In this document: positions 1-6,452 of the stretch, in pieces
Layout of the letters: each line of letters starts with the position of its first letter
How positions within the stretch are numbered: position 1 is the first letter of the stretch
Source: an uncultured Odoribacter sp.
GTDB taxonomy: Bacteria > Bacteroidota > Bacteroidia > Bacteroidales > Marinifilaceae
Length of the DNA stretch: 11,887 nt
Direction of reading: 5' to 3'
Assembly (NCBI GenBank): GCA_905193145.1
Contig: CAJJNP010000097.1
Coordinates: forward strand, 1-11,887
Made by a program: the position numbers and the translations under genes
The notes under the pieces: generated by a model
The model's database searches: none
The model's input: only the letters and a program-made list of their open reading frames with translations
Told to the model about the DNA's origin: nothing

Positions 1-43
1 GATATAGTGTAAAATACTGATGATTAGTGTGTTATTTGTTGTG

Positions 44-91
44 GCGTAAAAAATGTTTTTGTAGAGGTATTCTTTTTTTGTATTTTTACGC
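44..91. repeat. Perfect 9-bp inverted repeat around the helicase promoter
   Basis: GCGTAAAAA at 44-52 is matched by TTTTTACGC at 83-91, with 30 nt between. The right arm covers most of the -7 element of the promoter called at 58-88, and the -33 element lies between the arms. This could be an operator for a repressor, the end of an upstream transcript, or coincidence in AT-rich DNA. The repeat is seen directly; a role is inference. Confidence 0.4.
58..88 (+). promoter_or_regulatory. Bacteroidales-type promoter for the DEAD-box helicase
   Basis: A -33 TTTG at 58-61 is followed after exactly 19 nt by TATTTTTA at 81-88, which fits the Bacteroides -7 consensus TAnnTTTG in all but the last base. 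A start site near base 95 would give a leader of about 34 nt before the ATG at 129. This is a consensus match only. Confidence 0.5.
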
Positions 92-128
92 ACTCTAATA
101 GGATAGGACACATTAAAAGTATTGCATA

Positions 129-1430
129 ATGGAATTTAAGGAGTTGAATATTAGCAAACAGATATTGATGGCACTTGAAGAAGCCGGATTTGATCAACCT
201 ACCCCCATTCAGGAACAGGCATTTTCTGTTATTCGTTCGGGTAAAGACATAGTGGGAATTGCTCAGACTGGAACAGGAAAGACGTTGGCATATTTAATCC
301 CTTTGTTAATGAAGCTACATTATGCTCAAGGTAACTATCCTCGTGCAATTGTCATTGTGCCGACCCGAGAATTGGTTGTGCAAGTATGCGAAAGTGTTGA
401 ATTGCTTACAGAGTTTATGGATATTCGTTGTGTTGGTATTTATGGTGGGACTAATATCCGAACTCAACAATCAGCAGTTTATGAGGGCGTTGATTTGTTA
501 GTTGCAACACCTGGGCGATTTATGGATATATATATGAATGGCATTATTCGTACCAGTCAGGTAAAAACAGTTGTAGTTGATGAAGCTGACCGTTTAATGG
601 ATATGGGATTCATGCCACAGTTGAGAAGTATTTTGGAAGTGATACCGGAAAAACATCAGACATTACTATTCTCGGCTACTTTTTCTGCTACTATAGATGA
701 AATGGCCTGCGAATTTTTGTCTCCTGATCCTGTGAGAGTAGAAACTGCAGCTCAAGCAACTCCAGTGGAATTTGTCAGCCAATATCGTTATGATGTGCCG
801 AATATTGCAACGAAGATTAATCTGTTAAAATTATTGTTGGCAGACAAAGAAGAATATCGCCGAGTGATGATTTTTACAGAAACGAAAAAAAATGCTGATC
901 GCATTGTTGAAAAACTAGCCGATTATTGGACAGGGGAGTTGAGTGTATTGCATTCCAATAAGGCACAGAACTCACGTTTAAATGCTTTGCGAGCTTTCAA
1001 AGAAGGTTCTACGCGTATTATGATTTCTTCGGATGTTGCAGCGCGCGGTATTGATGTACAAGATGTATCGCATGTAATAAACTTTGATATACCATCCATA
1101 CCGGAGGAATATATTCATCGTATAGGACGTACAGCGCGTGCTGGTAAAGAGGGTGTTGCAATTAGTTTTGTGTCGGAAAAAGAAGAACCGAGATTTGATG
1201 CAATCGAATCATTGATTGGGCAGCAGGTAGATATGTTAGAGTTGCCGGAAGATCTTGAAATATCAGAGTTGTTGATGGATGAAGAGAAAGTTCAGACAGC
1301 TAACATTGTTTATCAAAAAGGAAAGCCAAAAGGGGGAGGAGCTTTTCACCAACGTTCAGCTAAAAATAGCAAGACGCCCCAGAAGGTGCGGCTGGATCGA
1401 ACAAAAGAGGGACGTCGTAAAAGGAGATAG
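129..1430 (+). CDS. DEAD-box ATP-dependent RNA helicase, RhlE-like
   Basis: Superfamily 2 RNA helicase that uses ATP to unwind short RNA duplexes; RhlE-type enzymes act in ribosome assembly, RNA turnover and cold adaptation. All core motifs are present in order: Q motif (FDQPTPIQ, residues 21-28), Walker A AQTGTGKT (45-52), PTREL (78-82), GG (106-107), TPGR (127-130), DEAD (151-154), SAT (182-184), the domain-2 stretch around HSNKAQ (275-280), ARGID (305-309) and HRIGRTAR (330-337). The 433-residue length suits RhlE/CsdA-like proteins. After about residue 395 the tail turns glycine- and lysine/arginine-rich, ending in KEGRRKRR, a typical non-specific RNA-binding extension. The ATG at 129 lies just upstream of the Q motif and has a suitable promoter. 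It appears to be a single-gene unit. The family is certain; the RhlE subgroup is likely. Confidence 0.95.
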   Translation: MEFKELNISKQILMALEEAGFDQPTPIQEQAFSVIRSGKDIVGIAQTGTGKTLAYLIPLLMKLHYAQGNYPRAIVIVPTRELVVQVCESVELLTEFMDIRCVGIYGGTNIRTQQSAVYEGVDLLVATPGRFMDIYMNGIIRTSQVKTVVVDEADRLMDMGFMPQLRSILEVIPEKHQTLLFSATFSATIDEMACEFLSPDPVRVETAAQATPVEFVSQYRYDVPNIATKINLLKLLLADKEEYRRVMIFTETKKNADRIVEKLADYWTGELSVLHSNKAQNSRLNALRAFKEGSTRIMISSDVAARGIDVQDVSHVINFDIPSIPEEYIHRIGRTARAGKEGVAISFVSEKEEPRFDAIESLIGQQVDMLELPEDLEISELLMDEEKVQTANIVYQKGKPKGGGAFHQRSAKNSKTPQKVRLDRTKEGRRKRR

Positions 1431-1470
1431 CAAAAAATATGGTTGTTGACTAGAAATAATAAGTCAAAGA

Positions 1471-1501
1471 TTAGGTAATGTGTAAACTTTTTGTATATTT
1501 G
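1471..1501 (+). promoter_or_regulatory. Bacteroidales-type promoter for tnaA
   Basis: TATATTTG at 1494-1501 is a perfect match to the Bacteroides -7 element TAnnTTTG and is followed by C. TTAG at 1471-1474, exactly 19 nt upstream, is a 3-of-4 match to -33 TTTG. Transcription would start near 1508, giving a tnaA leader of about 140 nt, long for this group and containing two hairpins. Consensus match only. Confidence 0.55.
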
Positions 1502-1508
1502 CAAGCGT

Positions 1509-1586
1509 ATGCAAAGAGAAAACAACATACTACCAATCAATTCGCTTTTTCTAAATATTAAAAAGCGCGATGAGTTTGACTTCTAA
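1509..1586 (+). CDS. Possible 25-codon leader ORF upstream of tnaA
   Basis: From ATG 1509 to TAA 1584-1586 an ORF encodes 25 residues beginning MQRENNILPINSLFLNI and ending EFDF. It spans all of the first leader hairpin (1543-1567) and the left arm of the second (1569-1577), and its stop codon lies at the loop and right arm of the second. That is the geometry expected of translation-dependent attenuation. Against it, there is no Trp codon as in the enterobacterial TnaC leader, and the ATG is so near the predicted transcription start that the ORF would be almost leaderless. A second overlapping 18-codon ORF (1570-1626) competes with it. Treat as a hypothesis. Confidence 0.25.
   Translation: MQRENNILPINSLFLNIKKRDEFDF
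1543..1567 (+). promoter_or_regulatory. Leader hairpin 1 of tnaA
   Basis: CGCTTTTT at 1543-1550 pairs perfectly with AAAAAGCG at 1560-1567 across a 9-nt loop, an 8-bp stem inside the predicted tnaA 5' leader. There is no T-run after it, so it is not a terminator by itself. Confidence 0.45.
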
Positions 1587-1609
1587 AACTCATTTAGCAT
1601 ACATTTTTT
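1569..1609 (+). promoter_or_regulatory. Leader hairpin 2 of tnaA with delayed T-tract
   Basis: ATGAGTTT at 1570-1577 pairs with AAACTCAT at 1586-1593 (8 bp, 8-nt loop, plus a G-T pair outside). A run of T residues follows about 10 nt later (1604-1609), too far for a classical intrinsic terminator. A short alternative stem, CTAAA 1583-1587 with TTTAG 1593-1597, excludes this one, so two conformations are possible. A regulatory role is inferred from position alone. Confidence 0.35.
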
Positions 1610-1650
1610 ATCTAGACTTTATTTGACTAATCAATTAAATCATATTTATT

Positions 1651-3030
1651 ATGGAATTACCATTCGCAGAATCTTATCGAATTAAGATGGTTGAAACCAT
1701 CCGTAAAAGTACCCGTGAAGAACGTGAACAGTGGATTAAAGAAGCTAAATACAATCTTTTTGCATTAAAGAGCGATTATGTTTTTATCGATTTGTTGACC
1801 GATTCTGGTACCGGTGCTATGAGTGATAAACAGTGGGCAGAAATGATGTTGGGAGATGAGAGTTATGCCGGAGCGCGTTCATATTATAAGATGAAAAACG
1901 CTATTAAGGAAATCTTGGGATTTGATTATTTCTTGCCGACACATCAGGGACGTGCTGCAGAAAATGTATTATATTCGACTATCATTAAAGAAGGGGATAT
2001 ATTACCCGGGAATTCGCATTTTGATACAACTAAAGGACATATTGAGTTTCGTAAAGCTGTCGCTCTTGATTGTACAATTGATGAGGCTGCAGATACTCAG
2101 TTAGAAGTGCCCTTTAAGGGAAATCTTGATCCGGTTAAGTTAGAAGCTGTCCTACAGAAATATCCGAGAGAAAAGATTCCTGCAGTTGTGTTGACTGTAA
2201 CTAACAACACAGCAGGAGGACAACCTGTTTCAATGCAGAATATTCGTGAAGTATCTGCATTGTGCAAAAAATATGGAGTAAACTTGCAGATGGACTCTGC
2301 CCGTTTTGCAGAAAATGCATACTTTATCAAGATGCGTGAGAAAGGATACGAAAACAAGACAATCAAAGAGATTGTGAAAGAAATGTATTCTTATGCGGAT
2401 ATTATGACTATGTCATCCAAGAAAGATGCCATTGTTAATATGGGAGGTTTTGTTGCTTTTAAAAATGAAGAATTATGGAAAAAATGCCAGATGTTCTGTA
2501 TCATGAATGAAGGTTTTATCACTTATGGTGGTATGTCAGGACGTGATATGAATGCATTGGCACAAGGATTGGATGAAGGTACAGAATTTGATTATTTGGA
2601 AACCCGTATAAAACAGGTTGAGTATCTGGGAGCAAAATTGGATGAATATGGAATTCCGTATCAGCGCCCAGCTGGTGGACACGCTATTTTCGTAGATGCT
2701 AAAAAGATTTTGACACATGTACCGAAAGAAGAATTCATTGCTCAAACTTTGGCGGTTGAATTATATTTGGAAGCTGGTATTCGTGGTGTAGAAATCGGTT
2801 CTATTCTAGCAGACCGTGATCCGGTGACTCGTGAAAACCGTTATCCGCGTTTGGAATTATTGAGATTGGCAATACCGCGTCGAACCTATACGAATAATCA
2901 TATGGATGTGATTGCAGCAGCCTTGAAGAATGTATACGACCGTCGAGAATCAATTACACGTGGATATGTGATAACGAAAGAATTTCCTATCATGCGCCAC
3001 TTCACAGTAGAACTTGACAAGGCACAATAA
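1651..3030 (+). CDS. tnaA: Tryptophanase (tryptophan indole-lyase)
   Basis: Cytoplasmic PLP enzyme that splits L-tryptophan into indole, pyruvate and ammonia. At 459 residues it is near the family length (E. coli TnaA 471). Family signatures run from FIDLLTDSGTGA (residues 45-56) through DESYAG (69-74) and THQGR (97-101) to DSARFAENAY (215-224); the PLP lysine is probably K258 in SSKKDA. The close relative to exclude is tyrosine phenol-lyase. At the discriminating sites this protein has the tryptophanase residues: Asp125 in HFDTTKGH, where phenol-lyase has Thr, and VEIGS, where phenol-lyase has an Arg that binds the phenol. The start at 1651 gives an N-terminus (MELPFAESYRIK) aligning with the family. 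No tnaB-like permease follows; the next gene is convergent, so tnaA is a single-gene unit with a structured leader. This is likely a source of gut indole. Confidence 0.94.
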   Translation: MELPFAESYRIKMVETIRKSTREEREQWIKEAKYNLFALKSDYVFIDLLTDSGTGAMSDKQWAEMMLGDESYAGARSYYKMKNAIKEILGFDYFLPTHQGRAAENVLYSTIIKEGDILPGNSHFDTTKGHIEFRKAVALDCTIDEAADTQLEVPFKGNLDPVKLEAVLQKYPREKIPAVVLTVTNNTAGGQPVSMQNIREVSALCKKYGVNLQMDSARFAENAYFIKMREKGYENKTIKEIVKEMYSYADIMTMSSKKDAIVNMGGFVAFKNEELWKKCQMFCIMNEGFITYGGMSGRDMNALAQGLDEGTEFDYLETRIKQVEYLGAKLDEYGIPYQRPAGGHAIFVDAKKILTHVPKEEFIAQTLAVELYLEAGIRGVEIGSILADRDPVTRENRYPRLELLRLAIPRRTYTNNHMDVIAAALKNVYDRRESITRGYVITKEFPIMRHFTVELDKAQ

Positions 3031-3035
3031 TGAAT

Positions 3036-3070
3036 AAAAAATGGAGAACAATTTGTTCTCCATTTTTTTT
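3036..3070. terminator. Bidirectional intrinsic terminator between tnaA and the DUF4251 gene
   Basis: A near-perfect palindrome around ATGGAGAACAA (3041-3051) and TTGTTCTCCAT (3053-3063) is flanked by an A-run (3036-3041) and a T8 run (3063-3070), so each strand gives a stable stem followed by U residues. It serves the convergent genes on both sides; the stop codon of the leftward gene overlaps the T-run. Confidence 0.9.
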
Positions 3071-3674
3071 AGAAGCTAATGAATCCGCTACGGAATATTC
3101 CTGATTGAGATGTTGGAACAAGAGTTCCTGAAAAAGTCAGATTATTGCCATTGGTCATAGGATATACTGCTGCATTTGCATTGTTACTGCCAGCGTATAG
3201 ATTGACAATTACTTGGGCTGTTAATGCTGTGCCATTGACATAAAAAGAGTAAGTGATATTACCATGCCGGTCTGTATTGGTTGTTATTTGTGAAGGAATT
3301 CCTTCGACAGTGATTCCGCCTAATCCATTGGGGCCAGCAATGCCGTCAAAAGCCAGTTGTACATACACGGTATTACCTTTAAATTGGATAAAGTTTGTAT
3401 TGTCTGAAACTGGAATTGCAGCACCTTGAGGACCATACAGGGTGTTTGCCATCAATACCCAGTTGCGGTCGCGCATCGCTTCAATTGCAGCATTGAATGC
3501 TTGTTGATCAGCTTGAGCTCGAGCTTGTCGACGTAAATTTCTTTTTGCTTGTCGTTGTTGTTGTTTTGAAAGCGTTTGTTGTGTTGTTTGCATAGGATTT
3601 GTTGCTTGTACATAGCTTTCAAAAGCCGGTAGCATCAAAAATGCTAACAAAGCTAAAATAACTACTTGTTTCAT
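3069..3674 (-). CDS. Secreted DUF4251 domain protein
   Basis: A 201-residue protein of the Bacteroidetes-specific DUF4251 family, function unknown. The N-terminus is a clear signal peptide: one lysine, a hydrophobic stretch (about residues 4-17) and a plausible signal peptidase I site after YVQA (residue 24). No lipobox cysteine is seen, so it is probably periplasmic or secreted and soluble. Residues about 28-62 are Gln/Arg/Ala-rich and probably helical. Residues about 70-201 form the DUF4251 domain, a beta-rich region with the typical NTNFIQFKGNTVYVQL and GPNGLGGITVEG stretches, ending in a terminal aromatic strand (FRSGFISF). It is divergent from mnmE, with 152 nt between the start codons. 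No convincing promoter was found on its strand. Family assignment is by recognised pattern. Confidence 0.88.
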   Translation of the reverse strand: MKQVVILALLAFLMLPAFESYVQATNPMQTTQQTLSKQQQRQAKRNLRRQARAQADQQAFNAAIEAMRDRNWVLMANTLYGPQGAAIPVSDNTNFIQFKGNTVYVQLAFDGIAGPNGLGGITVEGIPSQITTNTDRHGNITYSFYVNGTALTAQVIVNLYAGSNNANAAVYPMTNGNNLTFSGTLVPTSQSGIFRSGFISF

Positions 3675-3713
3675 AATAGGTTGTTTTTTATTTAGTTGTT
3701 TTATTGAGAAGAT

Positions 3714-3846
3714 ATACGTCTGATATCTAAAAATGTTTGAATAAACGGCTAAAAGTTCGGATACTCATTTTTTGCTTTAGTTGAAAAAGCGTATTTTTGT
3801 CGGTAATAGTTTATCAAACACATAACATGATGAATACGTCTGATAT
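3714..3846. repeat. 13-bp perfect direct repeat in the DUF4251-mnmE intergenic region
   Basis: ATACGTCTGATAT occurs at 3714-3726 and again at 3834-3846, exactly 120 bp apart. The second copy lies in codons 3-7 of mnmE; the first sits in the intergenic region and contributes to a small inverted repeat, AGATAT 3710-3715 with ATATCT 3723-3728. It may be a shared operator or a small duplication scar. Confidence 0.5.
3769..3799 (+). promoter_or_regulatory. Bacteroidales-type promoter for mnmE
   Basis: TATTTTTG at 3792-3799 is a perfect TAnnTTTG -7 element. A T-run ending in TTTG at 3771-3774 supplies a -33 element with a 17-nt spacer, or TTTT at 3769-3772 with a 19-nt spacer. A start near 3806 would exclude the alternative TTG codon at 3797 and supports the ATG at 3827 as the mnmE start. 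Confidence 0.5.
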
Positions 3847-5224
3847 AATTTGTGCAATTTCAACATCGCCAGGTATGGGTGCTATTGCAGTCCTTAGATT
3901 ATCTGGGGACGGGTGTATATCGTTAACGGAACAAATCTTTGAATCTCCATCTGGTAAGCACCTTTCTGCAGCTAAAGGTAATACTGTGCACTTTGGAAGT
4001 ATTCGTGATGGTAAAGAGTTGATAGATGAAGTGTTGGTAACTATTTTTAGAGCACCTCACTCTTTTACGGGAGAGGAGTCTGTTGAAATTTCCTGCCACG
4101 GCTCAGTCTATATTCAGCAGCGGTTATTGAAACTATTGGTAGATGTTGGGGCTCGATTGGCAGCTCCTGGCGAATTTACTCAGCGTGCTTTTTTGAATGG
4201 TAAGATGGATTTGTCACAAGCAGAGGCTGTTGCAGATTTAATATCTTCATCATCAGCAGCATCACACCGAATGGCCTTATTGCAAATGAAAGGCGGATTT
4301 TCAACAGAACTGATGCGTCTGCGTTCAGAATTACTGCATATTACATCATTGCTGGAATTAGAATTAGACTTTTCAGAAGAGGATGTGGAGTTTGCAGATA
4401 GAGAAGAATTAAATCGCATTGCTAGTGGTATAGAGCAATTGTTGGTACGTTTATGTGCTTCATTCTCTTTAGGAAATGTGTTGAAAAATGGGGTACCGGT
4501 AGCAATAGTGGGTAACACTAATGTTGGTAAAAGTACACTGTTGAATGCACTTTTACGTGAAGAACGTGCAATTGTGTCAGATATAGCTGGAACGACTCGT
4601 GATACCATTGAAGATACGATTAATTTAAATGGTATAACCTTTCGTTTTATAGATACAGCAGGAATCCGTTCGACAACAGATGAGGTGGAGAACATCGGAA
4701 TTGAGCGAACTTTTGCCAAAATAGGGCAGGCGAGTATTATATTGCTTTTGACAGATTTGAAACGTGGAGCAGAATCTTTTGAAGAGTATTACAAACAAGT
4801 GAAAGCCCATATATCGTCTGATGCACATTTGGTAATTGTTTTAAATAAAACAGATGAGGTTGAAGATTTACTCACTCCTCAGGAAACCATACGACTATTT
4901 ACGTCAGGAGAAAAGATTATTCCAATTTCAGCTCGTACGGGAGCTAATTTAGATACTTTAATTTGTGAGTTGACAAATGCTGTGAATTTAAATCCATTAA
5001 ATTCTTCAGATATAATCGTTAGCAATATTCGTCACTACGAAGCTCTTAGTCATGCATTAGAGGCTATTCGTCGAGTAAAAGAAGGTCTTCAATCGAATCT
5101 TAGCGGAGAATTTGTTTCCCAAGATATCCGGGAATGTTTGCACTATCTTGGTGAAATTACAGGAGAAATATCTACAGATGAGGTACTTGGTAATATATTT
5201 GAAAAATTCTGCATCGGCAAGTAA
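3827..5224 (+). CDS. mnmE: tRNA uridine-5-carboxymethylaminomethyl modification GTPase MnmE
   Basis: With MnmG, this GTPase modifies the wobble uridine (U34) of several tRNAs to the cmnm5U type, using methylene-tetrahydrofolate and GTP. Counting from ATG 3827 (465 residues), the N-terminal folate-binding domain begins TSDIICAISTSPGMGAIAVLRLSG and includes the HGS and PGEFTQRAFLNGKMDLSQAEA stretches (about 91-136). A helical domain carries an inserted G domain: P-loop GNTNVGKS (229-236), switch TTRD (256-259), DTAG (276-279) and NKTD (340-343). The protein ends in CIGK (462-465), whose Cys is the conserved C-terminal cysteine. The frame opens earlier at a TTG (3797), but that codon lies in the -7 box, and the family N-terminus matches ATG 3827; ATG 3830 is equally possible. 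The 3' end abuts the integration module. Confidence 0.97.
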   Translation: MMNTSDIICAISTSPGMGAIAVLRLSGDGCISLTEQIFESPSGKHLSAAKGNTVHFGSIRDGKELIDEVLVTIFRAPHSFTGEESVEISCHGSVYIQQRLLKLLVDVGARLAAPGEFTQRAFLNGKMDLSQAEAVADLISSSSAASHRMALLQMKGGFSTELMRLRSELLHITSLLELELDFSEEDVEFADREELNRIASGIEQLLVRLCASFSLGNVLKNGVPVAIVGNTNVGKSTLLNALLREERAIVSDIAGTTRDTIEDTINLNGITFRFIDTAGIRSTTDEVENIGIERTFAKIGQASIILLLTDLKRGAESFEEYYKQVKAHISSDAHLVIVLNKTDEVEDLLTPQETIRLFTSGEKIIPISARTGANLDTLICELTNAVNLNPLNSSDIIVSNIRHYEALSHALEAIRRVKEGLQSNLSGEFVSQDIRECLHYLGEITGEISTDEVLGNIFEKFCIGK

Positions 5225-5265
5225 GTAGTTGATTACATATAATTAAAATCAATCGTAACTAATTG

Positions 5266-5295
5266 AAATAGCACTCTTTACGGGTGCTATTTTTG
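5266..5295 (+). terminator. Intrinsic terminator of mnmE
   Basis: AAATAGCAC (5266-5274) pairs with GTGCTATTT (5284-5292); one G-T and one C-G pair extend the stem inward to a 5-nt loop, and the T-run continues to 5295. It lies 41 nt after the mnmE stop and separates mnmE from the integration module. Confidence 0.85.
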
Positions 5296-5306
5296 TTTGT
5301 GCAAGC

Positions 5307-5326
5307 ATCGTTGTTAATCGTTGCTA
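5307..5326 (+). repeat. Tandem decamer, candidate recombinase-arm or attachment element
   Basis: ATCGTTGTTA (5307-5316) is followed directly by ATCGTTGCTA (5317-5326), a one-mismatch tandem repeat between the mnmE terminator and the phased TGTACC sites. Short direct repeats here are typical of the left end of an integrated element. No second attachment-site copy was found in the window, so the exact crossover cannot be placed. Confidence 0.35.
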
Positions 5327-5346
5327 AGCCTTTTTACGCCTGTTTT

Positions 5347-5436
5347 TGTACCTTCTGTGTACCTCGCAAACCGAAGTGCAAAATTTCATCGGTCAGATGA
5401 TGGAGAAGTTGGTACACATTGGTACGCTGTGGTACG
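5347..5436. promoter_or_regulatory. Cluster of five TGTACC/CGTACC sites at helical phase
   Basis: Two TGTACC hexamers on the + strand (5347-5352, 5358-5363; 11 bp apart) face three copies in the opposite orientation, GGTACA 5411-5416, GGTACG 5421-5426 and GGTACG 5431-5436, at exact 10-bp spacing. Between the groups is an imperfect dyad, ACCGA near 5370 and TCGGT near 5388-5392. The cluster lies directly upstream of the multi-HTH gene, so it is a plausible binding array for that protein or for the recombinase. Confidence 0.6.
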
Positions 5437-5474
5437 CGATGAAACAGATTTGGCGAACTAAAAAGAGAATTAAA

Positions 5475-6368
5475 ATGGCTAGTAACATTGACATTCAGAA
5501 AAAATGTGAGTGGTGCGGTGTGATTTTTACCGCACACAAGACCTCTACCGCCTACTGTTCTCACAGATGTGCAAACCTTGCATACAAGGAGAGAGTAAGG
5601 AAAAAGAGAGTACAAGAATTTCAATTAAAATTTAATGAAGAGGCAAAACCTCATTCTGAAAAAGAGTTCTTAACACCAACCGAAGTATCTGCATTTTTAG
5701 GTGTTGGCAGGACTTCAATCTACCGCTACATCAGGTATGGCAAAATCAAGGCTATTAGATTTGATGGTAAAACACTCATAAGGCGATCAGACATAGATAA
5801 GATGTTTGACTATATCACTGTGAGTGAAAAGAACAAGCCAAAAGAAAAAATCCCTATCACTGACTTCTACACTACTGCCGAGATTAAAGAAAAGTACAAT
5901 ATTCAGGAGTCGTGGTTATACAAAATTGCGAAGGAGCATAATATTCCTCGCACATTCAATCGTGGCAAGACCTACTGGAGCAAGAAGCATATCGACTCCT
6001 ACTTTGCGAAGAAAGCTCCCGATGAGAGCATTACCGAGTGGTACAGCGTGGCAGAACTGCAAGAGAAGTTCGGTATGACGCTATCGGCAATCTACACCTT
6101 TGTATATAAGAATGTAATACCCAAGCGTAAGGAGGGCAAGATGGTCTATTACTCGAAAAAGCATTTCGATATAGCCAAAGGCATTGCCACGCCCGAAGAG
6201 CCGCAATATTACACCATACCCGAAGCGATGGAGAAATACAACCTCACTCGCGACCAGCTATACCACTATGTGAAGTATCACAACATCACTCGCATCAAGG
6301 TTGGCAAGTACACCAAGATTCTGCGCTCGGAGCTCGATAAATTCTTTGAGCCACCGAAGATTGAGTAA
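5475..6368 (+). CDS. Multi-winged-helix excisionase-like DNA-binding protein with N-terminal zinc cluster
   Basis: A 297-residue DNA-binding protein. It starts with a CxxC-x13-CxxxC cluster (C11, C14, C28, C32), a likely zinc site. Four tandem excisionase/MerR-like winged helices follow, at about residues 65-112, 131-179, 189-236 and 246-292. Each has the pattern F/Y-x-T-x-x-E, a recognition helix with a Tyr-rich end, then a wing and RRSDIDKMF- or RSELDKFF-like ending. Such proteins beside tyrosine recombinases act as recombination directionality factors or regulators. I chose ATG 5475; the frame extends to a TTG at 5346, but that N-terminus would be encoded by the phased repeat array and is not family-like. 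G+C rises within the gene, from under 40% early to over 50% after about 5950, suggesting mosaic origin. The recombinase follows 84 nt downstream. Confidence 0.82.
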   Translation: MASNIDIQKKCEWCGVIFTAHKTSTAYCSHRCANLAYKERVRKKRVQEFQLKFNEEAKPHSEKEFLTPTEVSAFLGVGRTSIYRYIRYGKIKAIRFDGKTLIRRSDIDKMFDYITVSEKNKPKEKIPITDFYTTAEIKEKYNIQESWLYKIAKEHNIPRTFNRGKTYWSKKHIDSYFAKKAPDESITEWYSVAELQEKFGMTLSAIYTFVYKNVIPKRKEGKMVYYSKKHFDIAKGIATPEEPQYYTIPEAMEKYNLTRDQLYHYVKYHNITRIKVGKYTKILRSELDKFFEPPKIE

Positions 6369-6452
6369 AGTTACTTAATGGTGATTGATACCACCATCGG
6401 AACACCAATTTAATTTGCAGCAAAAAGTATAAACAATTAAAACATAACAACT

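Noticed and set aside
1444..1468. Terminator after the DEAD-box helicase (TTGACT / AGTCAA)
   Set aside because: Only a 6-bp stem with a 10-nt loop and no T-tract; not convincing.
1651..3030. Tyrosine phenol-lyase as the identity of the PLP enzyme
   Set aside because: The aligned positions are Asp125 (HFDTTKGH) and VEIGS, as in tryptophanase; phenol-lyase has Thr and Arg at the matching sites.
3797..3826. Upstream TTG start extending MnmE by 10 residues
   Set aside because: The TTG lies inside a perfect -7 promoter element and the extension is not family-like; ATG 3827 gives the standard MnmE N-terminus.
4180..4719. Long antisense reading frame (179 codons) opposite mnmE
   Set aside because: It is an open frame produced by the mnmE coding sequence, low in complexity (Ser-rich), with no start context or homology pattern.
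5346..5474. N-terminal extension of the multi-HTH protein from a TTG at 5346
   Set aside because: It would be encoded by the phased TGTACC array and has no domain character; ATG 5475 starts just before the zinc cluster.
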